Positions 1 through 11,728 of a DNA stretch of 64,000 bases are shown one piece after another. Both the position numbers and the translations under genes were made by a program. The notes below the pieces were generated by a model. That model searched no databases, was not told where the DNA came from, and was given only the letters and a program-made list of their open reading frames with translations. Numbering within the stretch: position 1 is the stretch's first letter; each line of letters begins with the position of its first letter. This DNA comes from Linyphia triangularis (lineage: Eukaryota > Arthropoda > Arachnida > Araneae > Linyphiidae): contig OZ021722.1 of assembly GCA_963978545.1 (NCBI GenBank), forward strand, positions 106,417,442 through 106,481,441, read 5' to 3'.

Positions 1-435
1 CTAGCCGCCACACGGTTCGTTCATCTCTTATCTCCAAGCTCCCAAAAACCTCTCTCCCCGCTACCCCGTTTCTTTTCTTTTTTTTTTCACTCCTTTGGCC
101 CCCGTAGATTCTTATTTTTTTCTACCTCCGTCTCGCTTTTTCTCCCTTCACTTCCTTTTCACACAAACAAAAATCGCGGCACTCACCGCTCGCCACCAGA
201 AAGACGTTTTCTCCCTCAGGTAGCTGACGTAGCAGTTCTCCAATCCCCGTTAGAGTTTAAGCAAGTCAAATCCGCAATTGGAAAGGCAATCCGACTACCC
301 ACAGATTCGCCAGAAAGGAAATATATTAGTGGAGAGCAAAAGTCAAGATGATCAAAGTACCAAAAATTTTAGAGGAAGGAAAAGTACACTTAAATCAAAA
401 ACATACATATAAAATTAAATATTAGCATTACAACA
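1..435 (-). repeat. 3' LTR of the Gypsy element (truncated by window)
   Basis: Identical to 7170-7604 except for one base. Its inner edge is at 435/436, next to a purine-rich tract (minus strand) that would prime plus-strand DNA synthesis. The outer edge lies before position 1. Confidence 0.93.
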
Positions 436-472
436 TATCCTTCCTGGTACCTGTAAAAAAAAAATTTCAAAG

Positions 473-505
<33 letters not shown>

Positions 506-1014
506 GACACAAATTTATAAAACATTCAAATGCAGCTAAATTTTCATATTCGAAACACTACCAGAAAACAACTTCTCTGAGCCTGTTTATAAACAATTTT
601 CCAGGTTCATGTGAGAAATTAATCACCAGTAAAAAAAAAAACTTATCCATACAATCACATATTACACCCAATCTCAAAACAATAAGAATAACATATCGAT
701 ATCAATCAGATGATTCTGAAGCTTTGTGAGGTAACCACAGAAGGATTCAAAAGAGACCCCAAGATTCGTGTAATTTTACCACCAAGCAATTATAAATTAC
801 CTTAATTCAAATACAATTTTACCAACCCTTTTCCAAAGTAAAACATTTCCGAAAAATGCAGTTAAACACTTCACCCCATTTTCCCAAAATCCCCACTCCA
901 AAAAGTGATATAAATACATTACAGAGACAAAATTTCACATTTACAATATTTTGGATTATTTATGCAATTTCCAGAGTATATAGTTTAGTAACACAACATA
1001 ATCAACTCAGCATT

Positions 1015-4000
1015 TTACATTTTGGTAACAAAACCACAGTTATCCCTGCTTCTAAGATTATAACCATGTTTTGACGCAGGAATTTCAGAGGCACCAATTT
1101 GTTCCCTACTCGAAGTACAAGCTTGGTTTGCTTGTGGGAGAGTTCCTTGAGGCGAGACATTTAAGTTTATAATTTCATCAGTCACCTGTGCATTTTCAGG
1201 GTTTAATCCAAGCATGTTTGGAGATTCACTTAAGGAGCCACATGTATCATAACTACTTATGTTGCCAACCCCGTTCACATGTGACCCAATACAATGCCAT
1301 AAATATGGATGGTTCAAATCAATGGGCAACATTAATGGAGGATATAATATTTTACATTGTTCCTCATGTTCACCAGCCACAGAGTCAGCAATCTGGAGAT
1401 CAACCTCATTGTTATCATTTTGATATGGGAATGGTTGGCGCATTTCAACTTTTATCAACCTATTCATATGCACCTTTTGAATTTTTGTGGGATCAGCAAT
1501 CAACACAATTTCAAACAGAACAGGGGATGATTTCCTCATAACTCTATAGGGACCCTGGTTCTGTTTAGATAGTTTCTTTGACGTGTGTATTTTTATTTTT
1601 GGTGTGTGTAAATATACAGTGTCCCCTACGTCTATTTTTCTATATGAGTGCTTCTCTAAGCTTTGCTCAACCTGTGTGTCAGCAGCCTTCTCCAGGTTTT
1701 TCTTAACGATTTCAAATGTAGTTTGTAACCTTGACACCAAGTTCTGGGCATATGTTGGAGTGTCATTGTACGTGCGAAATTTTGAAGAGAAAATTAGATC
1801 ATAAGGCATGGCAATGTCTCTACCATAAAGTAGGAAAGCTGGAGTTTCCTGAATTGTCCTATGAAACGCTGTTCTAAATGCCATCAAGGCTAAAGGTATG
1901 TGTTCACACCAGTCATCTTGGGTTTCACTAACAAGATGACTGAGTGTATCAATCAGAGTTTTGTTTAGACGCTCCAACATGCCATTTCCACCTGGATTAT
2001 AGCTAACAGTGTGTTGTTTATCAATGCCCAAAATATTATAAACCTGTGTCATGGCCTGCGACAAAAAATTGGAGCCTCTGTCAGAATACAGGACCTGCAT
2101 TAGCCCATGTCTGGAAATAAAATCAATCAAAACCCTTGCCACAGTGTTACTTTGTATATCTGAAACAGGGTAAGCTTCTGGATACCTTGTAAAATAATCG
2201 CAAATCACCAAAATCCACTTGTTTCCATGTCTAGAAGTGACAAGTGGTCCAACGGCATCAATACTACATTTCTCAAAGGGTCGACTAGGGACGGGAATTT
2301 TCTGTAAGGGGGCCTTTGTAGGTTTGCAAAATCCCCTTCGTTGTACACATGAGTGACATGAACCCACATATTGTTTTGACATTTTATACATACCAATCCA
2401 AAAAAATTTTTGTTTAACTCTATGTAATGTTCTACTTAGACCCGAATGTGCAACAGCATTGTTGTCATGACAATATTGCAATACCAGGTGTACCAATGAT
2501 TTTGGGACAACCAGTCTTGGGCCATTGTGTCTCCCATTGTTTAAGTTTTTACAAACCAAAATACCCTTGTGTATGTAGAAGTGTGGTGAGGAAGGGGGGA
2601 ACTTGAAATTAGAGTTTATTTTTTTTACAATCTCCCTACACATATCATCTTGCTTTTGTTTCGATATAATAATGGCTTCTGACATAACACCAAAACCAAA
2701 ATTTTGAGTGTCCATATTAATGTTATAAATGTGTTTGGGTGTGGTTTCTGGGTGTTCATGGGAGGGTATGTACTTAGCTCTAGACAAATAATCTGCCATT
2801 TGATTTAACCTACCTGGTTTGTGTATGATCTCATATGAAAACTCCTGTAGGGTCATGATCCACCTGGCAATTCTAGATGTGGGGTCCTTGAGTTTGAAAA
2901 TCTGTGACATACTCTTTTGGTCACAATAAACTTTAAATTCTCTCCCATACAAATATTGTTTAAATTGCTGTATGCCAAACACCACACCCAAAGCTTCCTT
3001 TTCAAAAACAGAGTACTTAACCTCGGTGTCATTTAATTTCCGAGCCGCAAAACTGATTGGATGCTGAAATCCCTGTTCATCATCTTGAACGAGGACAGCC
3101 CCCAAAGAGAATTTGCTTGCATCAGTGCAAATAGCAAAGGGCCTATCAAAATCTGGAAGTTTAAGGCACGGTTCCCTAACCAAACTCTGTTTAAGTTGAT
3201 CAAATGCCTCCTGTTCAACGTGTGTCCAGGCAAAAGGATTGCTTTCCTTAGTGAGATTCGTAAGGGGAAGTGCTGTTTTTGCATATTGGGGAATGAATCT
3301 CCTATAAAACCCTGTTAATCCCAAGAATCCTCTAACTTGTTTCCTGTTCTTAGGTGGTTGAGTTAGTGTAATGGCTTGTATGTTTTTCAGATCAGGCATA
3401 ACCTTACCTTCACTTACACGGTGTCCTAAATATGTTATTTCATCCTTTAGCAGTGAGCACTTCTTGGGTTTTAATTTTAAATTTGCTTGTCTGAGCCTTT
3501 CGAAAACAAGCTCTAACCTCTCAATGTGTTCCCCAATTGTTTTGCTTGCGATTACTACATCGTCAATATACACAGCTATTTGTAGGTCAGAAAGTCCTGT
3601 AAGGACTATACTCATGAGTCTCTGAAAACTTGAACTCGCATTCCGTAATCCAAAAGGTAGGCGTCTATATTCAAAGACACCTTCCTCAGTTGCAATGCCT
3701 GTGAAATGAGCGTCATCAGGATGCAAACTCATTTGATTAAACCCACTAGTTAAATCTAAGCTACTGAAGAATTTGGCTCCATTAAGCATGTCTATCATTT
3801 CTGTGAGATTTGGTATAGGAAAATTGTCTGGGAGTGTTTTTTCATTTAACTTCCTCAGATCGGCTACGAGTCTGTATGTGTTATCTGCTTTACGAACTAA
3901 AAGAACAGGTGCAGCATAACTAGAGGTAGAATGTTGTATAATACCAGCATCTAGGTGATCATTTATCTGTTTCTTCATTTCTTGTTTAAGATTGTATGGA

Positions 4001-6207
4001 ACACGATAGGGCTTTTGGCGGGTAGGAATGTCATCGGTCAGGTGTATTCTATGTTTAATTAGTTCACAATTTCCCAGTTGACCAATGTCATTAGCGAAGA
4101 CATCACTATAATTTTCAATTAAATTTTGTACCCTTAGTCTGTCATCATTATGTAAGTGAGACAAATCAAATTTGTCAATGAGATTATGGCTCTTTTCCCT
4201 CGTTAAAGTATTAATGTCCACATTGTTTGTCGGTATATTAGACATGTCGAGAATTTCGACAGATACAAGTTTTGCTCCTTTATTTAAAGTCAAAGTTTCA
4301 CTTGTAGTGTTTAACACCTGTGCATTACAAGAGTGCAAATCTGAAACTTGGCTAATAGCATTCGCTACAAAATATTTTGTGTCTCCAGCATACGTGTTTG
4401 GTTGTGTTAGCACAATTTGTCCTGGCTCAACCTGTCCAGGATTTTTAATTCTTATCCTGACCACTTGTTGTGAGAATGGGGGGATCTTAACTTTATCAAT
4501 AAGAATACCAAGATTTATGTTATGAATTTCTTCAACTTTGTGTTGCAAGTTATCCCTTTGTACCTCAGGTAATTGAAAGTTTGAGAAATTTGTGCAACTT
4601 TTCCAGGGTAAAGAAATTCCAGGACCTCTCAACAATTTATTTGCACAGTCCAGAGTCAAATTGTTAGAGCATAAGAATTGAATACCCAAAATAATGTCAA
4701 AAGAAGAAGACAAGGTAGTGTTTGAAATAACAAAATTTGTTGTGAAAACTTGATTTTGTATTTTTACCTCACATTGGATTGCTTTCTGGGTAGATAACTC
4801 AATTCCAGTTATCGTTTTAATAGAAAAGTTTGGATTTTCTAGATTTCTGTAATCGCTTAACCTATTTAAAGTATGCACAGACATCATATTAATAGCCGCA
4901 CCTGAATCGAGCAGGCTGAGAATAGGAATATTGCCTAAATGTGTCTCAATTACAGGCAAGTCTATTCGTTGAAAGTTTTGCAATGACCATATTGGAAGTG
5001 TAGGATCAGACTGGGTATTTATGGAGGACATGGATCTCTGTGTGCCTCCACCTCTGGGGTGATTGTATGTATTTTGAGCCCCTGAAAATTCCCCATGATC
5101 TGCGGTTTGACAATTTTGCCCACTAAACTGCTGTGTTTGTGCTGAGCTCCATGGCTCTTGATCCACAAAGTTAGCACTGAAATGGTTGCCTGGAAAACCA
5201 TCTCTAAAAACGCGGTTTTGTTGTGGACGAGACCCTTGAAAGTTTTGATTCTGTGTTTGACCCCCGTTATTCCTATTCCAGTTTGTTTGTGGGCGAGGAC
5301 CTCTTTGACTGGTCATCCAGTTCTGTCCATTAAGTTGCCTGGACTGATCAGACACTCTTTTCCTGCAATCGTTCATTCTATGACCTCTAATATTACAGTA
5401 AAAACAGGTAATGTCCCTGTTTGTACTGCGATCAATTTGTCTAATTTGCTGAGCGTTGTCCACCCTTAGCGCGAGTTCTTCAATTCGCTTTGTCAACAAT
5501 TCGAATGATTTTAAATATGTATCTCTGGTAATTTCCAGCTCTTTGACAAAATGAGCATTTGCAGAATCCTGTATTTGTGTATGAGTTGAGACTGTGTTGA
5601 CAGTTGAGTGGAGGGATTCCAGAGACAATTCCACTCTCTGAGCCAATTGAACCGCCTCTACAAAAGAGGGAGGGTTTTGAATCTGTATCTGCGACTTAAT
5701 AGAAGGTTTCAAACCCATGATAAATTGAGACAGTTTTAATTGTGTCCTGAATTCTGCAGGTGCATTAGTTTTGTTTGCAAGACCCTCCAATCTAACTGAA
5801 AAATCCCTGCAGGATTCATTTTGACCTTGCGCAGCTGAAGTTAAATTTGCAATGCTTGTAGACACTGTGTCAGTGTGTGAAAAGTGTTGTACTATAATGG
5901 TTTTTAGCTCAGTGTATGTTATGCTTTTACCATTTAGGGTATTCTTTACAAGATCCCTAGCCTGTCCTTCAATTTTGAGTTTTGTAATTACCAGCATTTG
6001 TGGGTGAGACCAATTTGACAACTGACCCATGGCCTCAAGACTTTCGAAAAAAGTAGTACAATTATTTCCATTTAGAGAAGGCAAACTTGCGAGAAAAAAG
6101 GGATTTGCTAGGTTTTGTGGATTAAAATCCATATTTACCCCTATAGGTGGTTGTACCAGCTCGTCATCCATTTTTACTACTGACTCTGTGTTAGGGAACG
6201 CAATCAC
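1015..6207 (-). CDS. Gag-Pol polyprotein of a Ty3/Gypsy retrotransposon
   Basis: Single open frame of 1730 residues. Domains in order: a Gag capsid-like region (about 30-200); a CX2CX4HX4C zinc knuckle at residues 268-281 that would bind RNA; an aspartic protease with the DSGA motif near 434; reverse transcriptase about 725-905 with LPFGLRNA and the YIDD active site at 880-883; RNase H with TDAS near 1028 and a later acidic residue near 1096; integrase zinc finger with H1247, H1254, C1284, C1287; integrase core D1317, D1376, E1412 (35 residues between the last two); and a C-terminal tail ending in NLRSRDNCG. All catalytic residues seen are present and there is no stop or frameshift, so it could be functional. 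Gag and Pol are fused in one frame without a visible recoding site. The start could be Met1 or Met13. Order PR-RT-RH-IN is the Gypsy order, not Copia. Confidence 0.95.
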   Translation of the reverse strand: MIAFPNTESVVKMDDELVQPPIGVNMDFNPQNLANPFFLASLPSLNGNNCTTFFESLEAMGQLSNWSHPQMLVITKLKIEGQARDLVKNTLNGKSITYTELKTIIVQHFSHTDTVSTSIANLTSAAQGQNESCRDFSVRLEGLANKTNAPAEFRTQLKLSQFIMGLKPSIKSQIQIQNPPSFVEAVQLAQRVELSLESLHSTVNTVSTHTQIQDSANAHFVKELEITRDTYLKSFELLTKRIEELALRVDNAQQIRQIDRSTNRDITCFYCNIRGHRMNDCRKRVSDQSRQLNGQNWMTSQRGPRPQTNWNRNNGGQTQNQNFQGSRPQQNRVFRDGFPGNHFSANFVDQEPWSSAQTQQFSGQNCQTADHGEFSGAQNTYNHPRGGGTQRSMSSINTQSDPTLPIWSLQNFQRIDLPVIETHLGNIPILSLLDSGAAINMMSVHTLNRLSDYRNLENPNFSIKTITGIELSTQKAIQCEVKIQNQVFTTNFVISNTTLSSSFDIILGIQFLCSNNLTLDCANKLLRGPGISLPWKSCTNFSNFQLPEVQRDNLQHKVEEIHNINLGILIDKVKIPPFSQQVVRIRIKNPGQVEPGQIVLTQPNTYAGDTKYFVANAISQVSDLHSCNAQVLNTTSETLTLNKGAKLVSVEILDMSNIPTNNVDINTLTREKSHNLIDKFDLSHLHNDDRLRVQNLIENYSDVFANDIGQLGNCELIKHRIHLTDDIPTRQKPYRVPYNLKQEMKKQINDHLDAGIIQHSTSSYAAPVLLVRKADNTYRLVADLRKLNEKTLPDNFPIPNLTEMIDMLNGAKFFSSLDLTSGFNQMSLHPDDAHFTGIATEEGVFEYRRLPFGLRNASSSFQRLMSIVLTGLSDLQIAVYIDDVVIASKTIGEHIERLELVFERLRQANLKLKPKKCSLLKDEITYLGHRVSEGKVMPDLKNIQAITLTQPPKNRKQVRGFLGLTGFYRRFIPQYAKTALPLTNLTKESNPFAWTHVEQEAFDQLKQSLVREPCLKLPDFDRPFAICTDASKFSLGAVLVQDDEQGFQHPISFAARKLNDTEVKYSVFEKEALGVVFGIQQFKQYLYGREFKVYCDQKSMSQIFKLKDPTSRIARWIMTLQEFSYEIIHKPGRLNQMADYLSRAKYIPSHEHPETTPKHIYNINMDTQNFGFGVMSEAIIISKQKQDDMCREIVKKINSNFKFPPSSPHFYIHKGILVCKNLNNGRHNGPRLVVPKSLVHLVLQYCHDNNAVAHSGLSRTLHRVKQKFFWIGMYKMSKQYVGSCHSCVQRRGFCKPTKAPLQKIPVPSRPFEKCSIDAVGPLVTSRHGNKWILVICDYFTRYPEAYPVSDIQSNTVARVLIDFISRHGLMQVLYSDRGSNFLSQAMTQVYNILGIDKQHTVSYNPGGNGMLERLNKTLIDTLSHLVSETQDDWCEHIPLALMAFRTAFHRTIQETPAFLLYGRDIAMPYDLIFSSKFRTYNDTPTYAQNLVSRLQTTFEIVKKNLEKAADTQVEQSLEKHSYRKIDVGDTVYLHTPKIKIHTSKKLSKQNQGPYRVMRKSSPVLFEIVLIADPTKIQKVHMNRLIKVEMRQPFPYQNDNNEVDLQIADSVAGEHEEQCKILYPPLMLPIDLNHPYLWHCIGSHVNGVGNISSYDTCGSLSESPNMLGLNPENAQVTDEIINLNVSPQGTLPQANQACTSSREQIGASEIPASKHGYNLRSRDNCGFVTKM

Positions 6208-7169
6208 CCGAATATATATGCGTGGTTACACAACATGGACTAAGTCACTAAAATATTGTACATTCAATCCCACAAATAACACATCATCAACAACCCACCA
6301 TTATACCAAGTTTTTTAAATTAGATGCAGCAAAGGTCACGGCACCAATATTTATGTGGTGAAATTCACCTGAGAGCTTTCAAACAAAAATAATCTAAAGG
6401 TTAAAGGCCTGTGTTAAACATTAATTCATAACCCAAAATTCAGCTACATCCCTACTGTGGTATAATGGATGCAGTCAGATGTGTTAATGATGTGTCACAT
6501 GTGTTAAAGAAGACAAGCATGTAGATTTGCTGAGTAAAGGAATTTAATTAAAATTAACAACAACAAATATTCAAGTCAGGCAAAACGTCTAAACACTCAA
6601 ATTAACCTAGCAATGGCTTAGCAAGGTTATATATACATATATAACCTGCACGCAGAGCACACAACAAAATTTTATACAGAGCGGGGAAATGGCAATGGCA
6701 TAGGACTTTAACTAAATGCTTGATAAATAGTAATTATTCAGAGAAGTAAGAACATTTTGTATTAGTTAATTTTAGAAATGCTTATCTGTGAGAGTCTCAG
6801 ATTCCAGGCGCGTTTGACCGGCACATGAAGATTCAGGCTCCTGGATCAGGTAAAGTCCTAGCGTCGGGAGAAGTTGCAGGCTCCAGGGTCAGGAATTAAC
6901 ACGGCTTCCGATGAAGGTACCGGCTCCGGCGTCAGGAATTAACGCAGATTCCGATGAAGGTCCCGGCGACAGGTAGTCACGGCTTCCGATGAAGGTACCG
7001 GCTCCGGCGTCAGGAATTAACGCAGCTTCCGATGAAGGTCCCGGCGACAGGTAGTCACGGCTTCCGATGAAGGTACCGGCTCCGCATAATGCAACGATGT
7101 CTCAGGCGTTGGCGGGGATTACTTTAGTAGTCTTGCACGATCTCGAGTTTTCAAAGTCTTCCAACCATC
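6208..7169 (-). other. Gypsy 5' leader with ~78-bp tandem repeats
   Basis: Non-coding leader between the 5' LTR and gag. It is GC-richer than its surroundings and contains about 2.4 tandem units of roughly 78 bp (about 6890-7084), each with the words CTTCCGATGAAGGT and CCGGCTCCGGCGTCAGG. The primer binding site and the exact inner edge of the 5' LTR are unresolved; a TG at 7090 or 7132 are both possible LTR edges. Confidence 0.6.
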
Positions 7170-7604
7170 CTAGCCGCCACACGGTTCGTTCATCTCTTAT
7201 CTCCAAGCTCCCAAAAACCTCTCTCCCCGCTACCCCGTTTCTTTTCTTTTTTTTTTCACTCCTTTGGCCCCCGTAGATTCTTATTTTTTTCTACCGCCGT
7301 CTCGCTTTTTCTCCCTTCACTTCCTTTTCACACAAACAAAAATCGCGGCACTCACCGCTCGCCACCAGAAAGACGTTTTCTCCCTCAGGTAGCTGACGTA
7401 GCAGTTCTCCAATCCCCGTTAGAGTTTAAGCAAGTCAAATCCGCAATTGGAAAGGCAATCCGACTACCCACAGATTCGCCAGAAAGGAAATATATTAGTG
7501 GAGAGCAAAAGTCAAGATGATCAAAGTACCAAAAATTTTAGAGGAAGGAAAAGTACACTTAAATCAAAAACATACATATAAAATTAAATATTAGCATTAC
7601 AACA
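7170..7604 (-). repeat. 5' LTR of the Gypsy element (minimum extent)
   Basis: Direct repeat of 1-435 with one mismatch. On the minus strand it starts TGTTGTAATGC at 7604. It may extend further left, but the matching part of the other LTR is outside the window. The element sits directly against a satellite unit that begins at about 7605. Confidence 0.9.
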
Positions 7605-9700
7605 TATTTATAGCCAACTTAGCTTACTTTTAAAAGAAGGAAATATTTTTCGCCATATAAAATATATCGTCTGCACTCTTCTTCATTGAAATTTAAAGAG
7701 CAATGGGTTATCACATAAAAAAAATATTACTCATTATTTGGCAAGTTATGACATATTTTACAATCGTATTTAGTTCAACTTATTAACCACAAAAATCTAA
7801 AAAGTTTACAGAAGATCTTTTATCTTTTAAAAATGAGACAATTTAGCAATACATATTACTTCAACAGGGATCCAATATTTATCGCCAACTTAGATCACTT
7901 TTAAAAGATGGAAATATTTTTCGCCATATAAAATATATCGTCTGCACTCTTCATTGAAATTTAACGAGTAATGGGTTACCACATAAAAAAAAAATATTGC
8001 TTATTATTTGCCAAGTTATGACATATTTTACAATCGTATTTAGTTTAACTTATTAACCACAAAAATCTAAAAAGGGTACAGAAGATCTTTTATCTTTTAA
8101 AAATCAGACAATTTAGCAATAAATATTACTTCAACAGGGATCCAATATTTATCGCCAACTTAGATCACTTTTAAAAGATGGAAATATTTTTCGCCATATA
8201 AAATATATCGTCTGCACTCTTCTTCATTGAAATTTAACGAGTAATGGGTTACCACATAAAAAAAAATATTGCTTATTATTTGGCAAGTTATGACATATTT
8301 TACAATCGTATTTAGTTCAACTTATTAACCACAAAAATCTAAAAAGTTTACAGTAGATCTTTTATCTTTTAAAAATGAGACAATTTAGCAATACATATTA
8401 CTTCAACAGGGATCCAATATTTATCGCCAACTTAGATCACTTTTAAAAGATGGAAATATTTTTCGCCATATAAAATATATCGTCTGCACTCTTCATTGAA
8501 ATTTAACGAGTAATGGGTTACCACATAAAAAAAAAATATTGCTTATTATTTGCCAAGTTATGACATATTTTACAATCGTATTTAGTTTAACTTATTAACC
8601 ACAAAAATCTAAAAAGGGTACAGAAGATATTTTATCTTTTAAAAATGAGACAATTTAGCAATACATATTACTTCAACAGTGATCCAATATTTATCGCCAA
8701 CTTAGATCACTTTTAAAAGATGGAAATATTTTTCGCCATATAAAATATATCGTCTGCACTCTTCTTCATTGAAATTTAACGAGTAATGGGTTACCACATA
8801 AAAAAAAAATATTGCTTATTATTTGGCAAGTTATGACATATTTTACAATCGTATTTAGTTCAACTTATTAACCACAAAAATCTAAAAAGTTTACAGTAGA
8901 TCTTTTATCTTTTAAAAATGAGACAATTTAGCAATACATATTACTTCAACAGGGATCCAATATTTATCGCCAACTTAGATCACTTTTAAAAGATGGAAAT
9001 ATTTTTCGCCATATAAAATATATCGTCTGCACTCTTCTTCATTGAAATTTAACGAGTAATGGGTTACCACATAAAAAAAAAACATTGCTTATTATTTGCC
9101 AAGTTATGACATATTTTACAATCGTATTTAGTTCAACTTATTAACCACAAAAATCTAAAAAGGGTACAGAAGATCTTTTATCTTTTAAAAATGAGACAAT
9201 TTAGCAATACATATGACTTCAACAGTGATCGAATATTTATCGCCAACTTAGATCACTTTTAAAAGATGGAAATATTTTTCGCCATATAAAATATATCATC
9301 TGCACTCTTCTTCATTGAAATTTAACGAGTAATGGGTTACCACATAAAAAAAAATATTGCTTATTATTTGCCAAGTTATGACATATTTTACAATCGTATT
9401 TAGTTCAACTTATTAACCACAAAAATCTAAAAAGGGTACTGAAGATCTTTTATCTTTTAAAAATCAGACAATTTAGCAATAAATATTACTTCCTCGGTGA
9501 TCTAATATTTATAGCCAACTTAGCTTACTTTTAAAAGAAGGAAATATTTTTCTCCAGATAAAATATATCGTCTGCACTCTTCTTCATTGAAATTTAAAGA
9601 GCAATGGGTTACCACATAAAAAAAAAATATTACTCATTATTTGGCAAGTTATGACATATTTGGCAATCGTATTTAGTTCAACTTATTAAAAATTGATTTT
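7605..9700 (+). repeat. ~272-bp satellite derived from a foldback transposon
   Basis: About 7.6 head-to-tail units. The marker ATCGCCAACTTAGATCAC recurs at 7881, 8151, 8423, 8693, 8966 and 9239, with a diverged ATAGCCAACTTAGCTTAC at 9511 (spacing 270-273). The first and last units are the most diverged and the inner ones nearly identical, as expected from unequal exchange. The unit matches the central part of the foldback elements at 52479-53124 and 44156-44694 (same order of ATTTATCGCCAAC, TTTTAAAAGATGGAA, ATCGTCTGCAC, GGCAAGTTATGACATAT). After the last unit the homology continues into the foldback right arm up to CAGACCAGTGGATTCG near 9750. Confidence 0.9.
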
Positions 9701-9760
9701 CAATAGTTTAGACCATTTTTGTCCTGCAGACCAGTGGATTCGACAAGATTCTTTTATTTA

Positions 9761-10475
9761 ACCTGAGGACTGAGGACTATAAGTTTTTAACAGAGTTTCT
9801 AGTAAAGTAAATTTTAGTTCTATCTTTAATGAATAACTCAGTACCTGTAGTGCTATAGTACATACACAGTAAATAACACATGAATACAAGTTGCAATTTA
9901 ATTTCCGTCCTCACCATCCCGAAACTGCATCTGAAAAACAAAGAAATATAGAAAGAAAAAAGTATAGGAAGAGCTAAAAGTTATCAGGTTTCAGAAATAA
10001 ATTACAATCTTCAATTTTTTCGATTGTCGAGTTATGGTTGTGATTTGTACTGATGTTTTATGTATGTTTCGTATTTTTTTTTAAAGGTATGTAAGAGTAT
10101 CTGATATAAGGCTCTGATAACGTAGACAGTTATAACGAGTTGCAATTGCATAAAGAGAACCCTCGTTTAAGAAGAAGTCCTAGTGTGGATCATTCACTAT
10201 ACAGGATGTGTTATCTTCTAGCCAGTGCATTTAGAAACTACTTTGTATAACCATTTGGTGAGTAGGTACGAGAATAATAACCTAATGAAATGACACGAAT
10301 TAAAATCTAAAAAATAGCGTCTAATATATTTTATTTTATATTTGAAGTCCTTACGTCAATGCATATGCAGTGGCGCAACCTGGTTTTGTCTTTTTCTATT
10401 TTAATTTTCATTTATAATAGATAGACATTAAATGAAAACAATTCATGTCATTTCATGAAGTGGTCATTTTAATAC
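9761..10475. other. Intergenic, nothing recognised
   Basis: AT-rich sequence without a long frame, recognisable repeat or splice-bounded exon. Confidence 0.5.
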
Positions 10476-10927
10476 TGTTATGAATTTTTCCGCTGAGGCA
10501 ATGATGGCACAGTTTTTAAGATAAAATCTACTATTTATTCACTCTTCAAAGGCACAAAATTTATTCAAAGACAACAGTTTAATCACCCTCAAGCTTCAAC
10601 AGAAGCTTCAGTAAGAACAACTTCGAATACAGCGATTATACAAGTTCACTCTAGTAGGTCAACAAAGCGATCAGCTCACATCGAAGTCCGAAGTCAATCT
10701 GAAAACTTTCTCGATCTCCAGTCATATTTATACTTGGCGCGAGAGAACATTCCCGAAATTTCCAGCCAATTCGTTGAACAAGAAACTTCTCGATCGACTT
10801 AGGTGTTGCCACCTTTTTCTAACCTGTATAATCGCTGCTGATAAATAAAATAAGTTAAAATAAATTACAATGGAGTTTTAAAATAATACGTCACTATTTA
10901 CACTATATACAGACAATTTGTGCAACA
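10476..10927 (-). mobile_element. Solo LTR (same family as 59757-60222)
   Basis: Begins TGTTATGAA and ends GTGCAACA. It is the reverse complement of the LTR at 59757-60222 along its whole length, including the blocks GCAATGATGGCACAG, ACAACAGTTTAATCA and GATCAGCTCACATCGAAG. No coding part follows, so it is a solo LTR. The flanking tetranucleotides (ATAC and TTCT) do not match, so no target duplication is visible; recombination between elements could explain that. Confidence 0.75.
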
Positions 10928-11239
10928 TTCTTCTCACCAAATGTCAAGGTTTTACAGAAAGCATTTTCTAAATGCTGTGGGTTGGAAGATTGTAACTTAA
11001 TGAGTATAGGGAAGGATTTTTACAAGGACTTCCTTTTAACTTAAATTGTTTCGGGGTGTTTATGTCTAGGGAGACAGTTTAGCCTTGATTAGGTTCTCGC
11101 TCGCATTAAGTACTAATTCTGCTTTAGAGAGCAATTCAGAATGGGGAAGAGCAGTCTCTCAGTTTGTCTTGTGACATCTTCGTTAAGTCCTTTGGGAGGA
11201 ATATTTTTTTATTATTCCACATAAAAGACATCACAAGTT

Positions 11240-11728
11240 GTTGTTGTTGTTTCTTATTCCACTTGATCTAGAACAAATCTAGACCAAGTCCAAGAGACCG
11301 TACGCCTAAAGAAAGTCTCGAACCAGCGCAGGGTTATTAAAGAGATCGCTCTTCTCCAAATCCAAACAGGAAAGCAGATGGTCCGGTGAAGCTTGATGGG
11401 AAACACACTTGAGGCACACAGGGTTCTCCTTTTGTCCCTGAACATATGCAAGTGTGCGAGTATGTCCGGTGATGAGTCTGGTGATGGTGGTTTGTAATTT
11501 CCTGTCGCCCTTCAGCTCCAGGGCAGCCCCAGGACGTTTTTGTTCATGCCAGTCATGAGTTGGTGGAATCCTCCATGTCTTGCTGTTGTCGGCTCTGACC
11601 TTCGAGAAAATTTCTCTAAACGTAAGATGACCACAATTTTCAGATGTTACAGCAGAGCCTTAGCCAATTTATCGGCCAAGTCATTGAAGAAGAGGTCTAC
11701 ATGGGATGTGAACCAAGACATGTGGATT
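11240..11728 (-). pseudogene. 5'-truncated LINE (Jockey-like) 3' end, RNase H remnant
   Basis: Flanked by a 15-bp direct repeat AAGACATCACAAGTT at 11225-11239 and 11729-11743, the target duplication of a reverse-transcribed insertion. On the minus strand it ends in an (AAC)n tail (11240-11252). It encodes a broken C-terminal RNase H part (SWFTSHVDLFFNDLADKLAK, compare SWIPSHVDxxGNxxAD) and a Cys-rich tail, in different frames. It is related to the LINE copy at 50769-51472 but more decayed. Confidence 0.8.

Larger units (their letters stand above)
1..7604 (-). mobile_element. Ty3/Gypsy LTR retrotransposon, near full length
   Basis: Complete internal region plus the whole 5' LTR (right) and most of the 3' LTR (left, cut by the window edge). 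Reading on the minus strand the order is LTR, leader with tandem repeats, one gag-pol frame, about 580 bp of non-coding sequence, LTR. The LTR outer end reads TGTTGTAATGC on the minus strand, and a purine-rich stretch just inside the 3' LTR (about 439-450, minus-strand AGGAAGGA) fits the polypurine tract. Aligning 1-435 with 7170-7604 gives one substitution (T at 126 versus G at 7295) and no indel, so insertion was very recent. No env frame is present. The target duplication cannot be checked because the left end lies outside the window. Confidence 0.95.
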
